NCBI RefSeq assembly: GCF_042688525.2
Contig: NZ_JBHWAB010000001.1
Span: forward strand, 2,604,001 to 2,668,000
Reading direction: 5' to 3'
DNA: 64,000 nt
Origin: Haloimpatiens sp042688525
Lineage (GTDB): Bacteria; Bacillota; Clostridia; Clostridiales; Clostridiaceae
Under the pieces are notes generated by a model, which saw only the letters and a list, made by a program, of their open reading frames with translations, was not told the origin of the DNA and did not search any database. Shown piece by piece: positions 24,452 through 33,284 of the stretch (position 1 is the first letter of the stretch; the number at the start of each line of letters is the position of its first letter). The position numbers were made by a program, and so were the translations under genes.

Positions 24452-24730
24452 TTAAATTTCCTTTCCTTCAATCATTTCCATAATTTTTTGTGATAATGCT
24501 TTTGTGTCTACTTTGTAAGTACCATTTCTTATTTGAGTTTTAATCTTTTCTACAGTTTTATTATCTGGAACTATGTTATCCTCTATAGAAAAAGAACTTA
24601 AGCTTTTTCCCAGTTCTGAAATTTGTAATGAGTCTTTACTATTAACTTTACTTTTTGATTGTGTTTTGCTTATATTTCTAGCTTTATATAAATTTATAAC
24701 TTTATTAGTACTTACACCACTTATTTTCAT
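24452..24730 (-). CDS. flgM: Anti-sigma-28 factor FlgM
   Basis: A 92-aa FlgM. The N-terminal half is polar and disordered. The conserved C-terminal part KVNSKDSLQISELGKSL and KTVEKIKTQIRNGTYKVD binds SigD. ATG 24730 has AAGGAGTG about nine bases upstream; the in-frame reading from 24742 is not needed. It is the first gene behind a SigD-like promoter, giving negative feedback on the SigD genes listed here. Confidence 0.93.
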   Translation of the reverse strand: MKISGVSTNKVINLYKARNISKTQSKSKVNSKDSLQISELGKSLSSFSIEDNIVPDNKTVEKIKTQIRNGTYKVDTKALSQKIMEMIEGKEI

Positions 24731-24767
24731 ACTACAATACACTCCTTGAATTATTTTTCTACTTACA

Positions 24768-24794
24768 TTATCGGTATTTCAGTACAAAAGTTTA
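24768..24794 (-). promoter_or_regulatory. SigD-like promoter of the flgM-csrA operon
   Basis: On the minus strand: TAAA, 15 bases, ACCGATAA. This is the closest match here to the GCCGATAT consensus. Confidence 0.85.
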
Positions 24795-24815
24795 GCATAC
24801 ATATTAAATTTATTT

Positions 24816-24858
24816 AATAATAAAAAGTTAGGGATTAAATTTCCCTAACTTTTTATTA
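24816..24858. terminator. Terminator over the fliY stop codon
   Basis: AATAATAAAAAGTTAGGGA pairs with TCCCTAACTTTTTATTAT around a short loop. The hairpin overlaps the fliY stop and ends the chemotaxis operon before the flgM promoter. Confidence 0.85.
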
Positions 24859-25971
24859 TCTTCCTAAACTTTTAACTCTATCAGCACTACTTACTATACT
24901 TGTTATTCTAACACCGAAGTTTTCGTCAACAACTACAACTTCTCCATAGGCTACTATTTTACCGTTAACTAATATTTCCACAGGTTCCTCAGCAAGTTTA
25001 TCTAATTCTATCAAAGAACCTGTACCAAGATTCAATATATCCTTAATAGTCATCTTTGTTTTTCCAAGGACTACTGATATTTGAAGAGGTACATCTAAAA
25101 TTAAATCTATATTTTTTGGTGCAGAACTTACTGCAACATTTGGTAATGCATCAAAACTAGCCTTTTGAACTTCTACCTGTGGCTGTGGAACAGTAGTTTC
25201 TATATTCTTTTCAACTACTGGCTGCTGCACATTACTCACATTTTCATGTACAGCTTGACTTGGAGTATCTTCCTTTTGTTGTACTGGTTCATCACTACCA
25301 GTCATTATACTTACTATTTTTTTAGCTGTTTGTACAGGAAGTATTTGCATTATTTGACTGTCAATTAAATCTCCAATCTTTAATTTAAATGATACTCTTA
25401 CTATTGGTTCATCTTCACTTATTCCTTCTGCAAGTGGAGAAGTTAAGTCATTCCATATTTTTGATTTAGGTGGTGAAATATTTACTTCTCTTGCAAACAT
25501 TGTTGCCATTGAAGTAGCGGCAGAACCTATCATTTGATTCATTGCTTCAGAAACTGCACTTTCTTCAATTTCTGATAATTCTTTTATACCTGCCTCAATT
25601 TTTCCGTCTCCACCCATCATTAAACTTGCAACTACTGCTGCATCATTTATCTTCATTACAAGTAGATTTTCTCCTATTATTCCACTTGTATATTCAACCT
25701 CTAATGATATATTTGGTACTTCAAAAGTATCTCTTAATATTTTTAATGTTGTAACTGAAACTTGAGGAGTGGTTATATTTACTGGTTGATTTATTATCGT
25801 TGAAAGTGCTGTAGAAGCAGAACCCATAGAAATATTACCAATCTCGCCAAGCAAATCTCTCTCATTTTCAGATATAATTTCTTCAAATGTTTGTGCCTGT
25901 TCTTCTACAGATTCATCTCCCCCTTTTAAAAGAGAGTCTATCTCTTCTTGTGAAAGAAAATCGTTACTCAT
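24856..25971 (-). CDS. fliY: Flagellar motor switch phosphatase FliY
   Basis: A 371-aa FliY. A short FliM-like CheY-binding peptide opens it (FLSQEEIDSLLKG). Two CheC-type helices with E..N patterns follow (about 30-210), then a Gln/Pro-rich linker, and the FliN domain at about 285-371 (DVPLQISVVLGKTKM, LGTGSLIELD). FliY dephosphorylates CheY-P at the switch in Bacillus. The ATG at 25971 overlaps the fliM stop by 8 bases. Confidence 0.94.
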   Translation of the reverse strand: MSNDFLSQEEIDSLLKGGDESVEEQAQTFEEIISENERDLLGEIGNISMGSASTALSTIINQPVNITTPQVSVTTLKILRDTFEVPNISLEVEYTSGIIGENLLVMKINDAAVVASLMMGGDGKIEAGIKELSEIEESAVSEAMNQMIGSAATSMATMFAREVNISPPKSKIWNDLTSPLAEGISEDEPIVRVSFKLKIGDLIDSQIMQILPVQTAKKIVSIMTGSDEPVQQKEDTPSQAVHENVSNVQQPVVEKNIETTVPQPQVEVQKASFDALPNVAVSSAPKNIDLILDVPLQISVVLGKTKMTIKDILNLGTGSLIELDKLAEEPVEILVNGKIVAYGEVVVVDENFGVRITSIVSSADRVKSLGR

Positions 25972-26959
25972 AATTTTCCACATCCTTATCCTTAATATCT
26001 ATTACCTGTACCCCTTTGTTCTTTCCTATTGTTCCAACTTTAGCATAATAGTAAGAATCATTACCAATATCTAATCTTATAGGTTTATCTATTTTTTGAT
26101 CTAAGGTTATAACATCTCCAACCGATAATTTTAAGAAGTCATCAACTATTAGATTTGTACTTCCCAAAACTGCTTTTAAATCTACATCTACAATATTTAA
26201 CCTTTGTTTTAATTTATCCTTAGATTCTTGTATTAATTCTTCATCACCCTGTTTAAACCAATATTGTACAACAAGCTTATCTAAACATTTTTCAATACTC
26301 AAATATGGTATACAAATATTAATAAATGAGCTTGTATTTCCCATTTCTACAGAAAATGTTATTAACGCTACTGCTTCATTTGGAGCTAATGTTTGATTTA
26401 ACGCAGGATTAGTCTCTAAGTTTTCTATTTCTGGTTCTCCTACTTGTAAAATGTCTTCCCATGCCAACTTTAAGTTAGATATTAAATCCTGATTGACTTT
26501 TTTAATTATATTTTTATCAATATCAGTGAATTCTCTAACCTTAACCTCCCTTGTACCATTTCCTCCTAAAAGTATATCTATTACTCTTAAAACAAATTCA
26601 GGATTTGCTTCAAATAATATAGAACCACTTAAAGGTGCCATCTTAAATACTGTTAATATAGTTGGATTTGGAACTGAGTGTATAAATTCTTCATAAGTTA
26701 TCTGCTGTACAGACATTATTCTAACCTTAATGTTCGTTCTCAACTGTGCAGATAAATAATTAGATATTATTCTAGAATAATTATCATGAATAAGTTCAAG
26801 TGTTCTAATATGATCCTTGGAAAATTTTTGTGGACTTCTAAAATCATATAATTTTACTTTATGCTCTTCATCTTTTGATAGCTGATCTGGTTCCAATTCC
26901 CCGGAGGATAAGGCAGATAATAGGGCATCTATTTCGGTTTGGGATAATACTTCTGCCAT
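25964..26959 (-). CDS. fliM: Flagellar motor switch protein FliM
   Basis: A 331-aa FliM. The N-terminal LSQTEIDALLSAL binds CheY-P, the middle CheC-like domain contains YDFRSPQKFSKDHIRTLE, and the end has a FliN-like domain (about 245-325). It forms the C-ring together with FliY. It is coupled to fliY by overlap and follows cheW by about 30 bases. Confidence 0.96.
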   Translation of the reverse strand: MAEVLSQTEIDALLSALSSGELEPDQLSKDEEHKVKLYDFRSPQKFSKDHIRTLELIHDNYSRIISNYLSAQLRTNIKVRIMSVQQITYEEFIHSVPNPTILTVFKMAPLSGSILFEANPEFVLRVIDILLGGNGTREVKVREFTDIDKNIIKKVNQDLISNLKLAWEDILQVGEPEIENLETNPALNQTLAPNEAVALITFSVEMGNTSSFINICIPYLSIEKCLDKLVVQYWFKQGDEELIQESKDKLKQRLNIVDVDLKAVLGSTNLIVDDFLKLSVGDVITLDQKIDKPIRLDIGNDSYYYAKVGTIGKNKGVQVIDIKDKDVENYE

Positions 26960-26992
26960 ATTAATACCTCATTTCTATTTAGTTTAATTTGA

Positions 26993-27394
26993 CTAACTTA
27001 ATATTAATTTGTCTATATCTACTAAAGTTACTATTCTATCTTTAAACTTTATAACACCTTTTATATATGCTTTCCTATCTGAATCACCAATAGCTTCAAT
27101 CATACTTTCATTAACATCTAACACTTCATCTACTTGATCTACACTTATTCCTACTACTTCTTCATCCATAGATATAATTATTATATTTTCTTGATTTTCA
27201 CTTGTATTGTCAATATCTAAAAGTAAATTTAAATTCAATAATGAAATTATATTTCCCCTTAGGTTTATTAACCCTCTTATATATTTTGGTGCTTTTGGAA
27301 CCTTTGTTATTTTCATCATATCACTTATATTTTGAACTTTTGCAGTTTCCACTGCAAATTGTTCATCATTTAGCCTGAAGATTACAACTTGCAT
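26993..27394 (-). CDS. cheW: CheW coupling protein (copy next to cheY)
   Basis: A 133-aa CheW-domain protein (MQVVIFRLNDEQFAVE; VPKAPKYIRGLINLRG; GISVDQVDEVL). It links chemoreceptors to CheA. ATG 27394 is chosen because AGGGGTG lies five bases upstream; the codons from 27412 start with TTG within the cheY stop region. A second cheW is at 32823-33272, so the operon carries two couplers. Confidence 0.93.
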   Translation of the reverse strand: MQVVIFRLNDEQFAVETAKVQNISDMMKITKVPKAPKYIRGLINLRGNIISLLNLNLLLDIDNTSENQENIIIISMDEEVVGISVDQVDEVLDVNESMIEAIGDSDRKAYIKGVIKFKDRIVTLVDIDKLILS

Positions 27395-27404
27395 ATTCTC
27401 ACCC

Positions 27405-27767
27405 CTAGCCAAGTACTTTTTTTATAGCTTCTAAAACTCTATCAGCTTGAAACGGCTTAACAATAAAATCTCTCGCACCTGCTTTTATTGCATCCATAAC
27501 CATTGTTTGTTGTCCCATTGCACTACACATTATTACTTTTGCACTTGCATTAATTTGTTTTATAGCTTTCACTGCTTCAATACCATCCATATCTGGCATT
27601 GTAATATCCATAGTAACTATATCTGGTTCAAATTTTTTGTAAAGTTCTACAGCTTGTATTCCATTGTTGGCTTCTCCAACAACTTCAAAACCGTTTTTCT
27701 CTAAAATATCCTTTATCATCATTCTCATAAAAGCAGCGTCATCAACTATTAGTACTTTTGCACTCAT
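27405..27767 (-). CDS. cheY: Chemotaxis response regulator CheY
   Basis: A 120-aa single receiver domain: acidic D9/D10, phospho-acceptor D54 (VTMDITMPDMDG), and K104 region (FIVKPFQ). There is no output domain. It is phosphorylated by CheA and acts on FliM/FliY, with CheC and FliY as phosphatases encoded on either side. Confidence 0.96.
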   Translation of the reverse strand: MSAKVLIVDDAAFMRMMIKDILEKNGFEVVGEANNGIQAVELYKKFEPDIVTMDITMPDMDGIEAVKAIKQINASAKVIMCSAMGQQTMVMDAIKAGARDFIVKPFQADRVLEAIKKVLG

Positions 27768-27784
27768 TTCTATCTTACCTCCAC

Positions 27785-28384
27785 TTATTTTATTCCTATT
27801 GAAGTTAATATTTTTTCTAATGATCCAGGCATAGGTATATAATAAAAATGCCCATTTATTTTTAAATTATCTTGTAAAAATGCAGTTTCGATATCTAAAA
27901 CATAATCATCGAACTGACCTGATTCAATAAATGTTGTAGAAAGCATCGCACCTAACATATCATAAGTAGCTGCAGGTACTGAAGGCATTATCACTAAATT
28001 AGTAAACTTTGCTATAGAATTCATATATGCGCTAGATACAATATTTCCTATTTCACATAATACAGAATTTCCAAGCTCAGTTATTTCTTCAGTATCTTCA
28101 CCAGTAAGTTTACTTATAATACCCAATGCAACTTTCTTTTCAAATATAAACAATATATTTCCAGGAGTATCTCCAAGAACCCTTACTAAAACTCCTATAA
28201 CTACCTGTTCTCCACCTATTTCTGTAAATATATCATCAAAAGAAACTACATTAATTGATGGAACAGTCATATTTACTGTTGTAGACAGTAATTGTGACAA
28301 AGCGGTTGCAGCATTTCCCGCTCCAATATTGGCAACTTCCTTAAGCGCATCTAATTGTAAATCATTTAGATCTAAATAGCTCAT
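27785..28384 (-). CDS. cheC: CheY-P phosphatase CheC
   Basis: A 199-aa CheC. Two phosphatase helices are visible: LKEVANIGAGNAATALSQLL (about 14-33) and LCEIGNIVSSAYMNSIAKF (about 108), each with the E..N pair needed for catalysis. In Bacillus CheC works with CheD, which is also encoded in this operon. Confidence 0.95.
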   Translation of the reverse strand: MSYLDLNDLQLDALKEVANIGAGNAATALSQLLSTTVNMTVPSINVVSFDDIFTEIGGEQVVIGVLVRVLGDTPGNILFIFEKKVALGIISKLTGEDTEEITELGNSVLCEIGNIVSSAYMNSIAKFTNLVIMPSVPAATYDMLGAMLSTTFIESGQFDDYVLDIETAFLQDNLKINGHFYYIPMPGSLEKILTSIGIK

Positions 28385-28395
28385 GGTATTCCTCC

Positions 28396-30450
28396 TTATA
28401 CTAGAGCTGCAACATCAAGAATTAGCGTAACAAGCCCTCCTAAGATTGTAGCACCAATATACTCTTTTAGTCCTTGTAAAGTTTTTCCTAATGGCTTTAT
28501 TACTATTTCCTGTTGTCCAAGTAATGAGTCTACCAATAGTCCAACTGTTTTTTCACCAACTCTAACTATGATAATATATTTCTTACTATCTTCATCAGTT
28601 TCTATTCCAAGTTTTTCATTTGCTCTAATCAATGGAATTACAGTATCTCCATATAAAATAACTTCTTTATTATTTGTTTTCTTTATTAATTTTTCTTCAT
28701 AATCAATTACTCTATCAATATATCCAAGTGAAATTGCCATAGTTTCGGTACCAACTTTTACAAGTAGCGCTTGAATAATTTGCAGTGTCAATGGTAATCT
28801 TATAATAAAAGAAGTACCTTTGTCAATCTCACTAACTAAATCTACTGTTCCTCCAAGAGTAGTAATCTTTGTTTTAACAACATCCATTCCTACTCCTCTT
28901 CCTGAAACATCTGTAACTTCTTTATTTGTACTAAATCCTTGTTCAAATATTAAGTTTCTTAAATCTGAATCATTCATTCCTTCAGTTTTTATTCCAAGAC
29001 TTTCTGCTTTTTCTTTGATGACTTGAGGATCTATTCCTCCTCCATCATCTGATACTTTTATTACAGCTTTTGTTCCTTCTTGATATGCTATAAGTTTTAT
29101 TTTACCAACTGGGTCTTTACCTTTTTTAATTCTTTTTTCTGTAGATTCTACTCCATGATCTGCTGCATTCCTAAGTAAGTGAATAAGTGGCTCACCTATT
29201 TCATCAATTACAGTCCTATCTAATTCTGTCTCTTGTCCTTTTATAATAAGTTCCATATCTTTTCCAAGTTCAACAGATAAATCTCTTATCATTCTAGGGA
29301 ACCTATTAAATACAACCTCTAAAGGAAGCATTCTTATCTTCATAACTAAATCTTGAAGATCAGACGTTGTTCTTGCTATTTGTTCAAGAGTTTCATTAAG
29401 TTCTAATAATTTATGATTTTGACTTATTTGTTCTAATCTTGTTCTATGAATTACAAGTTCTGAAACCATATTCATAAATTTATCTAATCTTTCTAAGTCT
29501 ACTCTTACTGATTGATGCGCTTTTTTATGATGATTACCTGATTCACTAGAAGATTTTTTTCTTTTAGTTACATTCTTTTTCTTTGGTTGTTTTTCAACTT
29601 TATCTTTTTCTGTATTTTTATCTTTCTCTTCAGCTTTAGTATTTGTTTTATCATCTGAATTCATATTATTTTTTTCATTTGTATCAAATTTAACTTCATC
29701 TACTATAACTTTATCTACTTCTGAAATGTTCATTACAACATTATATACTTCATCTTTACTCTTTTCAGTTAGATAAACAAGACTTATTGTTAAATCAAAA
29801 TTTTCATTTTCAATATCTTCTGTAGCAGGTATAGATTTAATAATCTCTCCCCAATCTTCCAAATCTTTAAATATTAAAAATGCTCTAGCTGATTTCAATA
29901 ATGTATTTTCATTTAAAAATACATGTATCTTAAAAGCATTGAAGTTTCTATCTTTAGCTTGTTTTATTACATTAATATCATACTCATTTAATTGAATTTC
30001 TTGTACTTCAAGATTTTGGTTTTGAACAGGAAGAGGTTCTTCTTCTTTTTCCTCTTCTTCTTCCTCTACATTTCCATCTGTTAAATTTTCTAAATCCTCC
30101 ATTATTTCATCAATTGGAGTATCTTCTTCAGTTTCTTCTGCTATATTGTTAATCATTTGTTCTAACGTGTCTAGACACTTAAAGAGTATTGTAACTACTT
30201 TTTGTGTTACTTTTAATTCTCCGTCTCTAAACTCTGTTAGTACATCTTCCATCTTATGAGTTAATTCGGCAATCTTTGAAAAACCCATTGTTGCAGCCAT
30301 ACCCTTTAATGTGTGAGCTACCCTAAATATTTCATTTAGTTTATCAACATCTTCTGGATTCTGTTCTAATTCCAATAATGAATCATTTAGAATTTGAAGA
30401 TTATCCATTGATTCTTCTAAAAACATTGACATATATTGAGAAGTATCCAT
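28396..30450 (-). CDS. cheA: Chemotaxis histidine kinase CheA
   Basis: A 684-aa CheA with all five domains: P1 with H46 (FRVAHTLKGMAATMGF), a P2 CheY-binding region (about 155-250), a Lys-rich linker, P3 dimerisation near 310, P4 ATPase (RNAADHGVES, SDDGGGIDP, GRGVGMDVVK) and a CheW-like P5. It phosphorylates CheY and CheB. It lies 12 bases upstream of cheC. Confidence 0.97.
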   Translation of the reverse strand: MDTSQYMSMFLEESMDNLQILNDSLLELEQNPEDVDKLNEIFRVAHTLKGMAATMGFSKIAELTHKMEDVLTEFRDGELKVTQKVVTILFKCLDTLEQMINNIAEETEEDTPIDEIMEDLENLTDGNVEEEEEEKEEEPLPVQNQNLEVQEIQLNEYDINVIKQAKDRNFNAFKIHVFLNENTLLKSARAFLIFKDLEDWGEIIKSIPATEDIENENFDLTISLVYLTEKSKDEVYNVVMNISEVDKVIVDEVKFDTNEKNNMNSDDKTNTKAEEKDKNTEKDKVEKQPKKKNVTKRKKSSSESGNHHKKAHQSVRVDLERLDKFMNMVSELVIHRTRLEQISQNHKLLELNETLEQIARTTSDLQDLVMKIRMLPLEVVFNRFPRMIRDLSVELGKDMELIIKGQETELDRTVIDEIGEPLIHLLRNAADHGVESTEKRIKKGKDPVGKIKLIAYQEGTKAVIKVSDDGGGIDPQVIKEKAESLGIKTEGMNDSDLRNLIFEQGFSTNKEVTDVSGRGVGMDVVKTKITTLGGTVDLVSEIDKGTSFIIRLPLTLQIIQALLVKVGTETMAISLGYIDRVIDYEEKLIKKTNNKEVILYGDTVIPLIRANEKLGIETDEDSKKYIIIVRVGEKTVGLLVDSLLGQQEIVIKPLGKTLQGLKEYIGATILGGLVTLILDVAALV

Positions 30451-30462
30451 TATCTTTACCTC

Positions 30463-31230
30463 CTATATTTTCTTATATATAAACGTGGAGGACTTTTCAA
30501 AACCAAAATCTTTATAATTATATATACTTTCTGTTGCTCCTACAAATAGTAGCCCTCCTTTTTTAAGTGATTCACTAAATTTTTTATAAATTGCATCTTT
30601 TATATCAGGTTTAAAATAAATTACAACATTTCTACATACTATTAAATCAAAATTTTTATCATAATTTTGTAGTATTAAATCATGTTTCTTAAAACTTACC
30701 ATATTCTTTATTTTATCTTTTATAACATATTTATCGTTACTTTTTATAAAATATTTATCTAGTAAATTTTTCTTTACATTTTTTATCTCTGTTTGTACAT
30801 ATTCTCCTTTTTTTGCTCTTTGTAAAATATTTGAATCAATGTCAGTAGCTATAATTTTATGATTAACTCTTGGAGAACATTGATCTAATATCATTGCTAT
30901 AGAATAGGGTTCTGCGCCTATAGAACATGCTGCGCTCCATATTTTCAATGGTCTACTGCTGCTTAAAAGTTCTTGTTTTATTTTTTTTGATAATTCTTCA
31001 AAAATTTCAGGATTTCTAAAGAACTCTGTTACATTTATCGTAATAAAATCTAAAAACTTTTCCCTTTGGGCTTTATCTTTTTTTAATAAAGTTACATAAT
31101 CATCTACTTTATCTACACCCACTCTTGACATTAAACTTAATATTCTTCTATGAAGTTGATTAGATTTATAGGCCGATAAATTTATATTAAATTCTCTAAA
31201 TACCCATTTTTCAAACTGAACCAGATCCAT
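30463..31230 (-). CDS. cheR: Chemoreceptor methyltransferase CheR
   Basis: A 255-aa CheR that adds methyl groups from S-adenosylmethionine to receptor glutamates. The SAM pocket IWSAACSIGAEPYSIAM (about residue 98) and CRNVVIYF are present, after an N-terminal helical domain. It pairs with CheB upstream. Confidence 0.96.
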   Translation of the reverse strand: MDLVQFEKWVFREFNINLSAYKSNQLHRRILSLMSRVGVDKVDDYVTLLKKDKAQREKFLDFITINVTEFFRNPEIFEELSKKIKQELLSSSRPLKIWSAACSIGAEPYSIAMILDQCSPRVNHKIIATDIDSNILQRAKKGEYVQTEIKNVKKNLLDKYFIKSNDKYVIKDKIKNMVSFKKHDLILQNYDKNFDLIVCRNVVIYFKPDIKDAIYKKFSESLKKGGLLFVGATESIYNYKDFGFEKSSTFIYKKI

Positions 31231-31233
31231 CTT

Positions 31234-32274
31234 TTACCTCCCTGTTTCTTTTACTACTTTGGTAATTTCATCAGATATTTCAGTAAGTGGTAACACAATA
31301 TCTACTTTTCCTGTTTCATAAGCTGCTTTAGGCATTCCATATATTGTACAAGTAGATTCATCTTCTGATACAGTGATTCCTCCATTGTCCTTTATATATG
31401 CTGTTCCTTGTGAACCATCTTTACCCATACCTGTAAGGACTACGCTAATCAAATGTGCCCCATATACATCTGAAGCAGAATAAAATAACTTGTCCACTGC
31501 AGGTCTTACACCCCAAATTGCAGGTTCTTTATTTAAATGAATTCTTTTATCTTTTTCTACCTGCATATGAAATCCTCCAGGTGCTATATAAACAACATTT
31601 TTTTGTATAATGTCATTTTCACTGGCTTCAACTACTTCTAAATTACTATTTCGGTTTAGTCTATCAGCAAAAGCTTTTGTAAATCCTACTGGCATATGCT
31701 GTACAACAAAAACAGGGACATTTAAATCTTTTGGAAGTTTTGTAATAACACTATATAATGCTTTTGGTCCTCCAGTAGAAGCACCTATTACCACAGCATC
31801 GATTCTTTTGCTTATTCTTTTTAATCTTGGTGTTTCAACCTTTTTCTTTCTTATTTTTACTTTATCATTTATTTCTTTTGCAGCTACTCTAATTTTTTGT
31901 ATAAGTTCTTTTTTTACTTTATCTATGTCTAATGATATTGCCCCAGAAGGTTTTGCTAAAAAATCAAACGCTCCTTTGGCAAGACACTCCATAGTCAAAT
32001 TTACACTTTGTTTTGACACACTACTTAAAACTATTGTAGGAATATTCATTTTTCTATTTCTCATTTCTTTTAGTGCAGTCATTCCATCCATCTTAGGCAT
32101 TTCAACATCTAAAGTAATAATATCTGGATTAAATTTTGGTATCTTTTCTAATAACTCTTGTCCATTTCTTGCTGTAGTTACAACTTTCATATCTTGTTCT
32201 GAATTTATCATATCAGAAATTATTTTTCTCATTAAAGCTGAATCGTCTACTACCATAACTTTTATTTGATTCAA
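31234..32274 (-). CDS. cheB: Chemoreceptor methylesterase CheB
   Basis: A receiver domain (D56 in ITLDVEMPKMDG) is fused to a methylesterase with the catalytic triad motifs GASTGGPKAL (Ser), QHMPVGFT (His) and TGMGKDGSQG (Asp). The TTG at 32274 is the likely start: it follows GGAG by about ten bases and gives the usual IKVMVVDDSALMRK beginning, 346 aa. A longer reading from 32313 would run into the end of cheD. Confidence 0.94.
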   Translation of the reverse strand: MNQIKVMVVDDSALMRKIISDMINSEQDMKVVTTARNGQELLEKIPKFNPDIITLDVEMPKMDGMTALKEMRNRKMNIPTIVLSSVSKQSVNLTMECLAKGAFDFLAKPSGAISLDIDKVKKELIQKIRVAAKEINDKVKIRKKKVETPRLKRISKRIDAVVIGASTGGPKALYSVITKLPKDLNVPVFVVQHMPVGFTKAFADRLNRNSNLEVVEASENDIIQKNVVYIAPGGFHMQVEKDKRIHLNKEPAIWGVRPAVDKLFYSASDVYGAHLISVVLTGMGKDGSQGTAYIKDNGGITVSEDESTCTIYGMPKAAYETGKVDIVLPLTEISDEITKVVKETGR

Positions 32275-32293
32275 ATAAACCACACTCCAATAT

Positions 32294-32782
32294 CTAGATT
32301 TGTTTGATTCCAAATCCTACTGTTTTAATTTCTACTATACCAGTTGAAGTATCAAATATCATTGTTCTTCCCTTATTTCCTCTAATTTCTTCGCCTAAAA
32401 TTGGTATTGATAATTCCGCTAATACCTTTTTCACTGATTGACAATTTCTGTTTCCCACATCCATTATCATACTCTTATCTGAGAAATTAAACATGGAGGC
32501 CCCTCCAGCAATCTTGGCCTTAAAATTTCTTCTTTTTGCTCCTTTTGATTCCATTTTCTGAATCAATATAGGAATAGCTAAATCAGCAAATTTAAATTGG
32601 TTAGTTACTTTTGAAAATTGTGTACTATCAGGAAGCATTATATGTGCTAAACCACCTATTTTATTAATTCTATCATACAATGCAATTCCAACACATGACC
32701 CTAATCCTACCGTTATTAACCTATCTGGTGGAGATGCTATATTCAAATCTGCTATTCCTATTCTAATATCTTTTGATTTCAT
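32294..32782 (-). CDS. cheD: Receptor deamidase CheD
   Basis: A 162-aa CheD. Catalytic Cys30 and His47 are seen in GLGSCVGIALYD and GGLAHIMLP, and AGGASMF follows. It deamidates receptor glutamines and stimulates CheC. Start follows AGAAGGGGAT. Confidence 0.96.
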   Translation of the reverse strand: MKSKDIRIGIADLNIASPPDRLITVGLGSCVGIALYDRINKIGGLAHIMLPDSTQFSKVTNQFKFADLAIPILIQKMESKGAKRRNFKAKIAGGASMFNFSDKSMIMDVGNRNCQSVKKVLAELSIPILGEEIRGNKGRTMIFDTSTGIVEIKTVGFGIKQI

Positions 32783-32822
32783 TTTTATCCCCTTCTGTAT
32801 TAAATACTATAGCCAGCGTATA

Positions 32823-33272
32823 TTACATAATCATTTCTTTTTCTTCATTAGTAAGTATTTCTGAAATATTTAAAAATATGATTATCTTACCATTTATTTT
32901 AATTAACCCTTTTATATATCTTTTTGAAACGCCTGCTACAATTTCAGGTTGTTCTTCAATATTCTCAGTTTTTATATCTTTTACTTCTGAAACTACATCA
33001 ACTATTATTCCAATTTTATCTTTATCTTGTTTTGCAACTATTATTTTTGCATCATCTTTAATTTCATTACAGGGTAAATTAAATTTTTTAGCCAAAGATA
33101 TCACTGGCAATATCCTATCTTGATAGTTCATGACTCCTTCTACAAAACTAGGAGAGTCTGGCAATTCAGTTGGTACTGTATATCCAACTATTCTTTCCAC
33201 TTCCATTATATCAGCAGCATAATATTCTCCATTAATATTGAAAATTAAAACTTTAACTTCTTTTTCATTCAT
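32823..33272 (-). CDS. cheW: CheW coupling protein (copy next to fapA)
   Basis: A 149-aa CheW domain (VLIFNINGEYYAADIMEVERI; LPDSPSFVEGVMNYQDRIL; GIIVDVVSEV). It differs clearly from the copy at 26993-27394, so the two may serve different receptor arrays. Confidence 0.93.
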   Translation of the reverse strand: MNEKEVKVLIFNINGEYYAADIMEVERIVGYTVPTELPDSPSFVEGVMNYQDRILPVISLAKKFNLPCNEIKDDAKIIVAKQDKDKIGIIVDVVSEVKDIKTENIEEQPEIVAGVSKRYIKGLIKINGKIIIFLNISEILTNEEKEMIM

Positions 33273-33284
33273 GGCATTACCCTC